This document shows positions 45,146 to 57,098 of a stretch of DNA of 64,000 bases, piece after piece. Positions within the stretch are counted from its first letter, which is position 1; each line of letters opens with the position of its first letter. Location of the stretch: positions 10,230,001 through 10,294,000 of the forward strand of contig NC_065907.1 in the NCBI RefSeq assembly GCF_905147045.1, written 5' to 3'. Made by a program: the position numbers and the translations under genes. Source of the DNA: Nymphalis io (Eukaryota; Arthropoda; Insecta; Lepidoptera; Nymphalidae). The notes below the pieces were generated by a model. The model was not told where the DNA came from and did not search any database. It saw only the letters and a list, made by a program, of their open reading frames with translations.

Positions 45146-45382
45146 ACTTGGTATTGGGTTTTTGTGCAAGCTTGTCTGCGTAGATACCACCCACTCATCA
45201 GATATTCTACCGCAAAAATGCATTGTTGTGTTCCGGTTTAAAGGGTTTGAAGCCAGCGTAACTACAAGCACGAAAGACATAAAAGTTCCCAAGGTTGATG
45301 CCGTATTGGCAATGTAAGGGATGGCTAATAAATACCATCATGTAGCCTATGTGCCCGTCCGCCTACTTATTCTATGAAAAAA
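45146..45382 (+). repeat. family B, diverged
   Basis: 'tttgtgcaagcttgtctgcg', ccacccactcatcagatatt, gttgtgttccggtttaaagg, and a decayed 3' end 'taccatcatgtagcctat' with tattctatgaaaa. Confidence 0.8.
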
Positions 45383-45689
45383 GTACTTCTCCTAAATTGT
45401 TTAAAGAAATTTGACTTTCCACGTAAGACGGTATAAAATACTTAAGTCATATAAGGTGTTCTCCGCGACAAAGTGCATTTGTTCTATGATGTGTACCATT
45501 TAATTTTCACGTCGGTCGACACCGGAAGGGGTGGGCGCGGTGTTTGTTCCTCGTCAACCGAACTGACCACTAATGGGTGATATATGTCAACATATTTCTG
45601 TTGTAATTAGTTCAAATGTTTTGCTAGATATACTCTTTGCTTATTAATTCACTGATTGTTGTGGCAGCAATTCTCAAGTTAGATTAGTC

Positions 45690-45920
45690 AAGCCAAGTGC
45701 AAAAGGCATATTACAGCGTACAAACTAGAGGTGCATTCCTATTCCCTTCCTATAATCGGAAATAATCAAAAATAGTTCATGCAGGATCAACCACTTTCCG
45801 TTTTCCGAGTTATGGGAAAGTAGTAGATTTTCGACAGAATTTACCAAAAACTGTTTGTTCGTTCCACCCGAGTTTTGAACCCAGAACCTTAGATCTGAAG
45901 CAAATAGACCAAGAAAGCTG
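45690..45920 (-). repeat. SINE family C, diverged
   Basis: 'gcgtacaaactagaggtgca' through 'cagaatttaccaaaaactg' to the head 'ttttgaacccagaacctta' with tagaccaag. Confidence 0.6.
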
Positions 45921-47270
45921 TCATTGTATATTATTTTGTATTATCCACTCATTGAACAAATGGGAGAATGTTATGTATTGTACCTGTAATTACTTATTTA
46001 GTCGTATTGTATATGGTGTTTTGTTTTAACGACCAATAAATCTATCTTTTGGATGCCGTCAATAGTTTTTATTTCGACATTATTTTAATTTGGGTTTATG
46101 TCGTTGTTGTGGTTTATTGTTCGTCTGCCCTTAATAAGTTTAAAAGAAACGGAGAATTTTTAGGTGTTTCTTTGAAGACATCAATTTACGTGACAATAAG
46201 GAGAAATCCGTATAGGTTTTTAAAGTTTATGCGCACATAAAATTAATTCGTTGCGTGTTGAATTACGAAGCGATTAAGAAAGTCGACTGTTATTTGGTTT
46301 TTATATTGCAGCCGCAATAACTTCGGATGTTTGTTTTATAATTATTTTTAGTTTATTGTATCGGTTTGTATTTGAAATGATAAAATATTGTATCGTGTAG
46401 GTTTTTATATATTTTTGTTATTTTAAAATAAACTGTCTTACTTATAAACGATGATTAGCGTTTGTTTTGTTAATCACTGTTTTCTCTCTTTCTGTTATCA
46501 TTTATTTGACATTTGAAAGAAGAAGACAGTATTGTTTAAATAATTAATTATCTCTTGAACAATATTTAACACCTAAAAATCGTGAAATTTTACATTTTTT
46601 GCACACGTTATTTCACCGCTAATTATGATAATGATGAATGAAGGTTGCTGAAAATATGATTATCGTATATATAAGAAACCACATAAAATGTATAGTCAAA
46701 CGTGTAACATGGCGAGCAGCGTAAATAATTATTTTTAATTATAATTTACCTTGATATTAGTTACGGCTTTAAATTAAAGTATTTTAATAATTCTGTAAAT
46801 AAAATACATCTATGGTACAATATCCACTTCGATACCATGGGTAAAACAGCCTGTGAAAATGACATCTAGATTCCAGTCATTCGACTTGAACATGATGGGT
46901 CCCGTTTTTGGTCAGTGACGATGATAAGGAATCAAGAAAAAAAAAACAAATTCTGTTGGTTTATGTTTTAAAAACCGAGCGATTTACGATATCTCTAAAT
47001 TTACATTGCAGCACTGCATTCCCTAGTTAGTAGCTACATAAAAACTTTAAAGCGCTTTAAAGCCACAAAATCTCAGTTCCGTCATTGTTCGACGATAACG
47101 ACGAAATAAAACACACATCAATCAAATGTACAAAAACGCTTCCTTAACAAAGTTCACATTTATCATTATGATTATTATTACTATTCCGTAAACAGTTGAA
47201 ACATGAAAAGATCTTTAAAATTAATCATTCACTAACAAACCAGATGTTTAAATATAGTACAGAGCTTTGG
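45921..47270. other. AT-rich spacer
   Basis: No gene recognised. The short frame at 46049-46240 has no supporting feature. Confidence 0.4.
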
Positions 47271-47410
47271 TGGGTGTTTTTAGATTTTATGGGCACGTGA
47301 CGGTGTTAATACCACGTGTTCGACAGAAAACGGACATGAGATGTGAGGTTCGGGAAGCCCTGCATCGCAGTCGTCTTGAGTTACGATCCTGTTTCCTCTT
47401 TCCAGTAATA
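47271..47410. other. GC-richer segment with two CACGTG sites
   Basis: Two CACGTG motifs at 47294-47299 and 47313-47318, 19 bp apart, in a stretch of higher GC. The plus strand is open for about 50 codons (RFYGHVTVLIPRVRQKTD...) but without a start. It may be a decayed element or a regulatory patch. Confidence 0.3.
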
Positions 47411-47559
47411 ATAATACTTAATAGGTAATTTTTATGTGTAATAAATTTAACGAAGGTGTTTATGGTTTTTTTTTTATATTTAATCGTGAGAGACGTTATA
47501 GGTAATTACCATATTTATGTTAAAAATATTGTAGTTGTATTTCATTTGAGGAAAATAGT

Positions 47560-47690
47560 AACTATTGAGTTTCTTGTAGGTTTTTGATAGAATCATACCA
47601 TATACCATACCACGATGGCAACAGCCCAGCACAGGATCGAACCTGCGATTTTTAAATCACTAGGTCTCCTGAGAACCATTGCGGTATTCA
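47560..47690 (-). repeat. tRNA-like SINE head remnant
   Basis: The complement contains a B-box-like caggttcgatcctgt and an A-box-like stretch (ggagacctagtga). A family G-like 'gagtttcttgtaggtttttg' precedes it at 47573. Confidence 0.4.
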
Positions 47691-48082
47691 CGCTTCTTTT
47701 TTTATTTGTTTTCAGTCAATCCAAAAGAGCATGTAATTAACAATTAAATGAAATGCAAAATATATTTAAATGACTTCATAAATAAAAGTATTTAAATCGA
47801 AACATTTAAAATAAATTATAACGTATTGATCATTATATATTATGTATCAAGGTTATTGGCGGTGAGTATATAATTATGTATTCATATTAAAAAAATATAG
47901 CAAATCGCATACCAATAAAATTAATCGTATCAATTATACAAGTTAATAGATTTGAATCACTGTTTTTTTTGTGTATTAAGTAGCATCGAGGTAATAAATT
48001 ATAAATATAAAAAAAAAACTTTGAGAGACTAGCATAATAAGATATATAAGTCGTTTATTGTATACCACATACATAAAAGACA

Positions 48083-48450
48083 CAATAATGTCCCCCAGAC
48101 CAATTTCGGCCACGGCGACCAATCTCAAGATAGATTAGCCAACTACGCAGAAGATATTATAGTGAACAAGTGTGTGCGCGAACACAGGTGCACTCTCTGT
48201 TCCCTAACTCTCATAATCTGATGGGACGGCAATCCGACACGACCGGAAAGAGTTCAGGCGCAGAACCAATGCTTACGTGCTTTCCGAGGCACGGGAGTGA
48301 ACACACTTCCAACTTCCAGACATCGGGCTGCTACTGAGAATTTTCTGACAGAAAAACTCAATAACTTTTTATTGGCCCGACTTGGGAATTGAACCCAGGA
48401 CCTCCGGGTCTCTGCGGCCTTACATCAAGCCACTAGAACAACGAGGCAGT
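48083..48450 (-). repeat. SINE family C, full length with perfect target-site duplication
   Basis: Complete minus-strand copy with a short ATT-type tail at the left (caataat) and the head at the right. The 11-bp sequence cataaaagaca flanks it on both sides (48072-48082 and 48451-48461). Confidence 0.92.
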
Positions 48451-48461
48451 CATAAAAGACA

Positions 48462-49077
48462 TACATAAGTACTTATAACAACAATTTGTTTGTACAATAA
48501 GGCGGCTTTATCGCTTTGTAGTTATTTCTTCCAGACAATCTTAAGGGTAGAAATTTGCAATGAAAAAGATAAGCAGGTGCTGCAATGAATTTTATAAAAT
48601 ATTATTTATAATCATCAAAAACAATAATGTACAGTGACACACCGATATACCTACGTAAGTATACAACAGACGCATTTTTTGTCTGTGGTATAAATAAATA
48701 CATTTAAGTCTTTCAAACAGTTGGCGTTAATATAGTTTAATAGCTGTCCATATATAATTATCTCATACTAATAAACATATATTAAAATAAGTATGAAATA
48801 CGCAATTGTTTACAAAACAGTATCAAGAACAATTAAATTAATTAACATCGCTGAGAAATCTTTTAAAACTTGCCATTCAAACCTGAAAACCGTCTATAAT
48901 TACAAGTATTTCTATCATCAGCTTAATTGTTGTTTACGAGATTTAACAAGCAGTTAATTAAATTAATGTTTTTATATTGTAAGTGATTCCGTGTAACGTC
49001 CTTATTTTGTTGTTCTAGGGCTTGAACTGTCACTATATAAAGTTTGTTTAAAAATAACCATTATTTTCATTGTAAGA
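48462..49077. other. AT-rich spacer
   Basis: Nothing recognised. Confidence 0.4.
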
Positions 49078-49369
49078 TTTTTTTTTATTTTTTTATAGAA
49101 TAGGAAGGTGGACGAGCATATGGGCCACCTGATGGTAAGTGGTCACCAAACGCCCTTAGACATTGGCATTGTAAGAAATGTCAACCATCGCTTATAGCCA
49201 ATGCGCCACCAACCTTGGGAACTAAGATTTGATGTCCCTTGTGCCTGTAATTAAACTGGCTCACACACCCTTCAAACCGGAACACAACAATATCAAGTTT
49301 TGCGGTAGAATATCTGATAAGTGGGTGGTACCTACCCAGACGAGCTTGCACAAAGCCCTACCACCAGTA
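49078..49369 (-). repeat. family B, full length
   Basis: Oligo-T at the left, complement of the 3' motif (ggccacctgatggtaagtgg), all central blocks, and the 5' end 'caaagccctaccaccagt' at the right. Confidence 0.88.
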
Positions 49370-49604
49370 TTTATTTATTACTATTAACATTTAAAAAAAC
49401 GTTAGTAAACAACATGTTAAAAATTATAAAGATGATAATAAGATGTGGAATTAGTTGTTTGATTTTAATGCAGGATTTTTTTGTAAATAATTCTCTCTTT
49501 GTAAATAAACTCTGATTAACAGAGTAACAAGATAGAACTTGGTTGCTTTTTTTATTTAATATAGAAGACAGATTGGCTAAAACGCAATTGTATGTAGTCA
49601 CATT

Positions 49605-49712
49605 AGCACCGTAAGAAATATTAACAATCCCTTATATTGCCAATGCGCTCCACCTTGAAAACTAAAAAGTTGTGTCCCTTGTCCAGGTAGTTACACTGGC
49701 TTACTCGAATCC
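49605..49712 (-). repeat. family B fragment
   Basis: Middle part only: 'gtaagaaatattaacaatcc', 'ttgccaatgcgctccacctt', and tgtcccttgtccaggtagtt. Confidence 0.65.
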
Positions 49713-50166
49713 TGTTATTTATTTTGATTTATCAACAAAAACCGCACACATACTCCATGCTACTTGTATAGTTATATTGTCTGTTTATAAAATGAACAGA
49801 AAAGCAATAGCGAAAAATGCTTTAACACAAGGTATTTCAAAATGAATTAAGATTTTTCTACTGAAATCAAAAGATGTTCTTTAAGATGGTGTAGCGTAAT
49901 GGTTGTTGCATACTTCGTTAATGGCCCGTTTTAAATTGTATTATGGTTATAGCTTAAGAACAATAGATTATAGAAGTGGTATAGGGTTTAACAAAAAAGT
50001 ATCAGAGTGCGTTCGTTCGTCATGTATTTTTATAATAAATACATATATTTAATAATATATTTTTAGTAATAATATAGCAATTCTCTTTAAATCTTTCTTT
50101 TCCTGTTTATATTTTTAAACAATACATGAAAATATGAGGGAACTTAGTTTATTACCCCGGTACCCC

Positions 50167-50380
50167 AGTAACAGCCTGTGAATGTCCCACTGCTGCGCTA
50201 AGGCCTCTTCTCCCTTTTTGAGGAGAAGGTTTTGGAGCTTATTCCACCACGCTATATATACACATGTGGCAGAATTTCAGTGAAATTGGACACATGCAGG
50301 TTTCCTCACGATGTTGTCCTTCACCGTCAAGCAAGAGATGAATTATAATCACAAATTAAGCGCATGAAATTCAGTGGTGC
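50167..50380 (-). repeat. SINE family A, truncated and internally deleted
   Basis: 3' end at 50167 (gtaacagcctgtgaatgtcc). The 'gctccaatgcgggttgg' block is deleted, and the copy stops at 'attcagtggtgc' before the B box. Confidence 0.82.
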
Positions 50381-50966
50381 TTTATTACTGGTAGAATTTA
50401 AAAACCTAACTGGTGGTGGATTTAGTATCAAATCAGTAGCATTACGATTCAAAAAGTGCATAGAAGTCTTAAAATGATTTAGACAAGAGATTTTGATCTT
50501 TGATTTCTTCATACGTTTTGTGGTAGAATAATGCGTGATGCCATTTCTGTTTTCGTTATCTGTGATACTTAACAATTATACTCTGTGTACAGTCGATGTA
50601 GAATAAGTGATATTAACATTTTGAATAATTATGTGCATAGCATCGCTCAATGGTCATAATTGCGAGAGAGAGGTGCGGTAGGTATAATGGCAAGGTCGAT
50701 GGGTTGTTTTAATAAAACCACTACTCGACCGTGGAAGCTAAGCGATAGCTACGACAAGCTATATAAAAATAATAATTAAATACTTTGTAATCGCTTTAAA
50801 TATTATTGTTGACTTTTATAAATATTGATTTCTTTTCGTCTAGAGCACTAACCAAAATATATCTTTTAATATTTTATAAGACAACTTGGTACAATGATGG
50901 TTCTTGTTCATCTTTACATATAGACACTGTCATTTTGAGAAGTGTACTTACATCTATGCTAGCATT

Positions 50967-51087
50967 AGCTATGTACCTTTTGCCTGTAATTACACTGACT
51001 CACTCACCCTTCGAACCGGAACTTAGCAATACAAAGTATTAATGTTTTGCGATTAAATAATTACTAAGTGGAATAGCACAAAGCCAT
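50967..51087 (-). repeat. family B 5'-half fragment
   Basis: 'tgcctgtaattacactgact', cactcacccttcgaaccgga, then a decayed 5' end 'aatagcacaaagcc'. Confidence 0.65.
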
Positions 51088-51453
51088 GTCACCCTTAACA
51101 TCATATGTCACATTTGAGATCCATGAAGTAAAGAATTTAATGTAAGTCAAGTGCAATTGCAAATCCAATAAGGTATATATAGATTCAGATAATTATAAGC
51201 GTATTATAATATTTGATTTGATGAAATCATAAGTCTGTGACAGTTACGATATAATACATCCATTTGGCAATGCCGAGATCTATTAATCATGTAATTTAAT
51301 TAAAGATTGCTCAGAATCTTTATTAATTAATCGAATTGGCACAGCAGACAAGATGATTCAGAAAAATCTGCATGTCGTCAAAATAAATAACGATTCCTTG
51401 TATTGTTCATAAAGTTGAACCATTAAATGATTCAAAGGAAAATTGAAAATGTG

Positions 51454-51520
51454 TTGACAGAAAACCCCGATAACTTTTTATTGTCCCGATCCAAGAAAAC
51501 CGGGAACCTGACTAACGAGG
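51454..51520 (-). repeat. SINE family C head-side scrap
   Basis: 'tgacagaaaaccccgataac', tttttattgtcccgatcc, and 'gactaacgagg' follow family C order with deletions. Confidence 0.55.
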
Positions 51521-51559
51521 AACAAAACATCTTATAACTATATAATGTATATATGATGA

Positions 51560-51777
51560 TATCCTCCTGAATGATTTTAGCCACGGTGGCGTTTTTCTTG
51601 TGAGACTATCTGCGCATGATATTATCGTCTGATGATTCCGATGGGAGGACAAATCATTCCAAAGCGCGGCAGTGTAAACTTCGAGTGTAATATTGAGTTT
51701 CCTAAGAAAAAATAACCTTTTATTGCCCGTGATCTCGGGATTTGTGGCCTTTTAAGCTAACCACTATACAAACGAGC
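51560..51777 (-). repeat. SINE family C, diverged
   Basis: 'tcctcctgaatgattttagc', cacggtggcg, 'atctgcgcatgatattat', 'aaccttttattgcccgtgat' and 'aagctaaccactatacaaac' keep the family C order. Confidence 0.65.
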
Positions 51778-52314
51778 CATAACTATAGCGTTGTATAGCA
51801 TTGTATAGCATGCACTCGTTATGTTGCATACGCTGTGATTGGGGGGACGAAAATAAACTCGATTGTCTTCCGTACTTCACACGTCGGTGATTCATAACTT
51901 TGACATTCCAAAACGAACATAAACACTTTAGGTATGGAATTTGTACATCCCAGTTAATTTTTTATTTTATTTGGTACTTATTGAATAGGAAGTGCATATT
52001 CAGTTACGATTCAATCTTAAGTATGGAAAAATAAAATCACCGATATAGCTTAAGCAAAGGTATATTTGTGTGTTGCCATGTTAACTGTTTTCAGAATGAT
52101 GTTGCAAAAAGCTAGTAATATTATTAAAAGATGTTAACATGCCAATTTTATTTCTATGAATATTTATACAGAATACTGAAATATATAGAATTCGTTTGAA
52201 TCGAGTTTATATATAATTTTTTTTAATAAAACAATAGCTTTTCTCGCTGTTTTATGCGCTTTAAATTTGGACTATGTCAGTTTTACGGTTATAATTTGTG
52301 TAACAATTGTAATT
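51778..52314. other. AT-rich spacer
   Basis: A short tandem pair ttgtatagcat at 51791-51812. Otherwise nothing recognised. Confidence 0.4.
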
Positions 52315-52315
52315 G

Positions 52316-52445
52316 ACCAAGATGGCCCTGTGGATGAAACATGTAGATTTTTACCGTTAGACTGTTCGTTCAAATACATTCAAGTACCACTGGTATTTTA
52401 CGGCTTTATAATTTATGTCTAAACCTGCATGTGTTACAAGAAGAA
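52316..52445 (+). repeat. old SINE related to family A (head half)
   Basis: 'ccaagatggccctgtggatg' (A box), gttcgttcaaatacatt (decayed B box), 'aagtaccactggtatttta' and 'taaacctgcatgtgtta'. Confidence 0.55.
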
Positions 52446-52822
52446 AAAAATAGTATTTAATTTCATTCTGTTCTCTAGACCGTATTTTTGTTTTTATTCC
52501 TCTAGTTACAATTATGCAATGTATTACATTTAGTTATGTAAGTGAAAATAAATTAATTGTACCTACTATTATATAATATTGCTGTACTTGACATTGAAAG
52601 GGTTTTACACATAATGTGATATATTTTGTTTTAATTTTTATTTCCATTGTAAAACACTGTTTGGCTATCTTACTAAATAAGCCCTGTGATAGTGTTACGC
52701 CGGAGTAACAATGGGAAACAAGCGTTAATTAAAAATAAGGAAGAGTTTTCCACACTTTCTTACACAACTAAATTTATTTGATCAATTTAGGATAATCACT
52801 CACTATATATATTTAGTAGAGA

Positions 52823-52876
52823 ATCTAGACAGCGCGATTCAGAAATATGACAGATTAAATCAACGCCATCTATCGC
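52823..52876 (-). repeat. dispersed repeat family F, second copy
   Basis: Complement of the segment at 3296-3345, with gacagcgcgattcagaaat and aacgccatctat in matching order. Confidence 0.55.
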
Positions 52877-53229
52877 TACCGAGTAGTAATACGCGATTAT
52901 ACAGATAAATATTGGACTTTATAATTATTATGTATATTTTTGTTCGAATGCTTCTGTTATTACGTAATAATAATGTTATTCAGCCTGCCGCTCTTGGCCA
53001 AGGCATTAATCTGCATTGATTTAAGACGACATAGTTATTTTATTCGTTGACATTGCGTTGATATTTATCGGTATTTTATTGCAAATTGATTTATTAAAGG
53101 TTAACTTACAAACTGGCGACGGTATGTTATCTTTTTTCCATACACGTCATATTAGTCATTTTAAATGTTATGCTCAACCGTTCACCATCTATGGGATCAT
53201 TGTGCTTCTAATAATGCTGGTTTATTTAT

Positions 53230-53310
53230 CTTAAGAGTTGAAACGGTTGTGGCTAGAACAATTAAAACTTAATCAAAGGTTGCGGGTTCGAACCTGCTCA
53301 ACCAAATAAT
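53230..53310 (+). repeat. tRNA-like SINE head scrap
   Basis: 'aaaacttaatcaaaggttgc' then gggttcgaacctgctcaacc, resembling the B-box side of a family A head. Confidence 0.45.
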
Positions 53311-53537
53311 GTTTTTCTCAACGTTTTTTTTTTATAAGATATTTAAAATTGAAATAACACTAGACAATCTTGATTCCTATGCCCTTTTAATTACTAAATA
53401 AAAAATAACTACAAAGTTTTGTCGTCTAATTGTAAAGTGGTGTGGGTGGTACGTAAGCTGACCTACCGCTACCGCTTCCAATTGTTTATAATGTGTCATA
53501 ATGTCTGATGGCGCTTGTATACCTAACCTACCTAATA

Positions 53538-53670
53538 GACTACCTCGTTGGTCTAGTGGTTAACTTATATTCATACCACAGCTTGAGTTCAAATCCTGGC
53601 CAGGCTAAAAAAAATAATGAAGCTTATCTGACAATGTATCCCAATTAGAAGTTGAAGTTATTATTGTTTA
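53538..53670 (+). repeat. SINE family C head on the plus strand
   Basis: 'ctacctcgttggtctagtgg' (A box) and gagttcaaatcctggccagg (B box), followed by a decayed piece of the body (tgacaatgtatcccaatt, 'agaagttgaag'). Confidence 0.6.
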
Positions 53671-53680
53671 AATTTCGTTT

Positions 53681-54327
53681 ATTTCTGACATAATAATTTC
53701 GTATACAATAGTTTATTTTATATTCTGTTCATATCTCATGAAGTACTGTTTTGAAATTGACGTCACGCCAGGATGTTACATAAATAATCGTTGCACGCAA
53801 ATCCTACCTAGGAGTTATACCAAGGAAGATTCATTAAAACTAATATTGGTTAATATAAAGTTACCTAATAATAATAGCAACCATTTCAGGCCTTTTGTTA
53901 ATAAATATAATTATAGTCAATTATTGGCGTCATTATACCTAATCATGACGAAAATATACAGTTTTATTATGAAATTTATATACATTCGTAATCGGCAATT
54001 CAATGAAATATTTTAGTAATACTATTATTGGAATATAAATTACATTCTATGTTCCCACAGGTTAAAATGTAATTAGGAAAATGGCTGGCTCGCGTGTACC
54101 GACCGTCGAAACGTAATCCTTTCTTCTCTAAGAATTAACTTAAAATGAATAAAGACTAACAAAAGTGCAGAGAAATAAAAAAAACTTATTATTTAAATTT
54201 CTATATGATATTATTCGTCATTGTACGTGCAGTTTACTCTTTAATGATTGTTAAATATCACTTTGTCATTCTATGTTGTTTGATCCTATAGTGGCTATAT
54301 CGTGGTTTAAAGAAGGGTTTATATTTC
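53681..54327. other. AT-rich spacer
   Basis: The 92-codon frame at 53738-54016 is within chance expectation and has no domain. Confidence 0.4.
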
Positions 54328-54412
54328 TTACAGTGCTAAAGTCTATGATTGTAGGTAGATCACTCACAATCAAGAGATCATTTTGTCTGCCCACCTGTTA
54401 TAAATAATACCT
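54328..54412 (+). repeat. possible decayed family B 3' end
   Basis: 'ttcttacagtgctaaagtct' and 'ttgtctgcccacctgttata' resemble the end of family B. Weak. Confidence 0.3.
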
Positions 54413-54464
54413 ATTGGAGGCCAATCCAAAGACTACACAGCTGTACAGGTTATAGTACACAAGT

Positions 54465-54752
54465 CTTTTTTTTATTGAGTAGGTAGGCGGACGATCATAT
54501 GGGCCACCTGATGGTAAGTGGTCACCAACGCCCATTGACATTGGCATTGTAAGAAATGTTAACCATCGCTTACATCGCCAATACGCCACCAATCACGGGA
54601 ACTAAGATGTTATGTCCCTTGTGCTTGTAATTACACTGGCTCACTCACCCTTCAAACCAGAACACAATACCAAGTACTGTTGTTTTGCGATAGAATATCT
54701 GATTAGTAGGTAGTACCTACCCAGACGAGCACGCACAAAGATCTACCACCAC
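54465..54752 (-). repeat. family B, full length
   Basis: Oligo-T, then ggcggacgatcatatgggcc, 'acctgatggtaagtggtcac', all central blocks and the 5' end 'aaagatctaccacca'. Confidence 0.87.
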
Positions 54753-56115
54753 AAATGGTACGCCGACATAATTCAATTCAACAGAACCAGAGAAAGATTA
54801 TGTGTTAAAAAAATCACAGGAGTACAACACTCGTTTTATTAGTCGGAATTTGCAGTGTTACAAAATGAAAGAGCTCGAATAATGTTTATAACATGTATAG
54901 TCATTAAACCAATCAGGTTTACCTTCCGGATTTGCTGGCATTGTTTATTTTTTCCCACATTACCTGTCTAGATTCAGTCCAGATATATGCAATTTACACG
55001 TTCCCCTTTAACGCGTAATGTATGGATTGACCCCAATTCTGTCAAACAACGAAGGCATAATAAGGGTGGCGTATTTTGCAAGATTTTTTTTTAATCCAAC
55101 AGCATTCTATTTATAAGAATATTAAATATTCTAGTGGTTTTTTATAGTAAGGTCAAATACGAGATAATACAATTTTGTTTGAGTTTTAAAATATACACGA
55201 TAAATGTTTAATAAATGATGATTTAATTAATTTGTTACTCATGTTCTGATACGGAGTGCGTATCTATCGGTAGGCAAAAGCCGTGTCATATAACATGTAT
55301 GTATGAAATATGAAGGTGTATTTGTATTTACATAAGTGAATACATCCAAGGAGGAATACATATCCCGTTGGAGTTCTTAAGAGAGCTCTTTTCATTTGCA
55401 AATGAAAAATTCTCTTGTTTCTTCAGCGACGCTACATCAAAACCCTCCACTAAAGGGTTATTCAGAACGTACTCATTTCGCTACGTCTCTAGAGGCCCTA
55501 CAGACTTACAAAGCATCTAGTATTCTGTACCTTAGCGCCGACGAAAATTGTTAAACAAAGACTTTCCAGACAAAACAGCTGTTAGGCACGTACTTTTTGC
55601 TACCTAAATACAGGTTTAAAAGAAATATAACCTCAACGTTAGGAGATACGGCTTAAATTCGTGTGAATGATAATTCAAGTTCCATTCAAAGGATTTGTAA
55701 CTTTAAAATGTTATGATAAGGTTGATATTAGCTTGTATGACTGTAAAAGGTAATATATTTGTTACAATAGCAAATGTCACCGTGGTTTTGTTCCAGGATG
55801 TCATTGATGGGCTCGAGACAGACTGGGGTGTGCATTAAAATTTTCCAAAGCATTACAGTTCTTTTTGCTATCAAAATAAAGTTCAAAACAATTTATTGTG
55901 TTTGCGTACGTGATCTTTACAGTTTACGAGAATAATGAACAAGTAAGTGTGCAAAGAAAAAAGTAACTTAGTCCTATTATAATACAAAACAAAATAGAAG
56001 GAGGCGTTTGTTTTAATGACTTTGATCCCATGTTAGTTGCATTATAAGGAGGTTTTGTTTTTATTTATGAAGTATTATATTAACTAATTAAGTTAATCAT
56101 GATTCATTTAAGTTC
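54753..56115. other. AT-rich spacer
   Basis: No gene seen. About 55420-55560 is GC-richer (agcgacgctacatcaaaacc) and unassigned. Confidence 0.38.
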
Positions 56116-56151
56116 GATAATTACTTACTACTGAAGTAGTAAGTAATTATC
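56116..56151. repeat. perfect 16-bp hairpin
   Basis: Arms gataattacttactac (56116-56131) and its exact complement (56136-56151) with loop tgaa. Confidence 0.7.
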
Positions 56152-56352
56152 AATATATGCATTACCTGGCCTGATTATACAGAAAATACTATTTATAAAA
56201 CTTACCAAAAATTGTACATTATTCTAATAACAATTGAACAAATAACCTTTAATTCATATAAAAATATCATTTCAAAGCTTAGTGAAGATTAATTAAAAAG
56301 AAAACAACGATATAAAAATATTCTCCCTACACTGATGTATGTAGTCGCAGTA

Positions 56353-56633
56353 TTTTTTTTTATATAAAATAGGAAGGCGGACGAGCATATGGGCCACCTA
56401 ATGGTAAGTGGTCACCAACGCCCATAGACATTGGCATTGTTAGAAATGTTAACCATCGCTTACATCACCAATGCGCCACCATTCTTGAGAACTAAGATGT
56501 TATGTCCCTTGTGCCTGTAACTACACTGGCTCACCCATCAGACCGGAACACAACAAATAACAAACAAATCGTAAAATATCTGATGAGTGGGTGGTACCTA
56601 CCCAGACGAGCTTGCACAAAGCTCTACCACCAG
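56353..56633 (-). repeat. family B, full length
   Basis: 'aggaaggcggacgagcatat', gggccacctaatggtaagtg, central blocks, and the 5' end 'caaagctctaccaccagt'. A short AT insertion replaces part of the 'agtactgctgttttgcgg' block. Confidence 0.87.
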
Positions 56634-57098
56634 TATTTATTAAATTTTCTGGTCGAAAACAAAATTTATTTCTCCAAGTGACAATAAGACGGCATTATCT
56701 ACTTATGTAAACATAAACATTTTCGACGCAAAGACGTCGACGCATACAGCATTCATAATTCTAGATTGAAGTAACCAACCGTCATGTTTTTGCAGGATAT
56801 TTGCTAACTATTAAGTATTGAGTATTTCATAAACTATGTTTTTATGTTAGCATAATTTTTACTACTATTTTATATAAGTATACCTACTGAACGAGATGGA
56901 GTATATTTGCCATTTCGTTTATCGTCCTGATTTTGAAAACTTAAAAATGGCAAACCTATTCTAGTTGCACCAGCTCCATGCATGTTATTAAAGAGTTCTT
57001 TGACCGACTACGTAGGAATAAAGAACGATACAATTCACTCTCAAATATCTCGCTCTCTACGTCGCTTTAATATAAATAGCTTGTATTTCGAATAACTT

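Noticed and set aside
53738..54016. 92-codon plus-strand frame
   Set aside because: Several frames of this length are expected by chance in 64 kb of this composition; no domain or gene signal.
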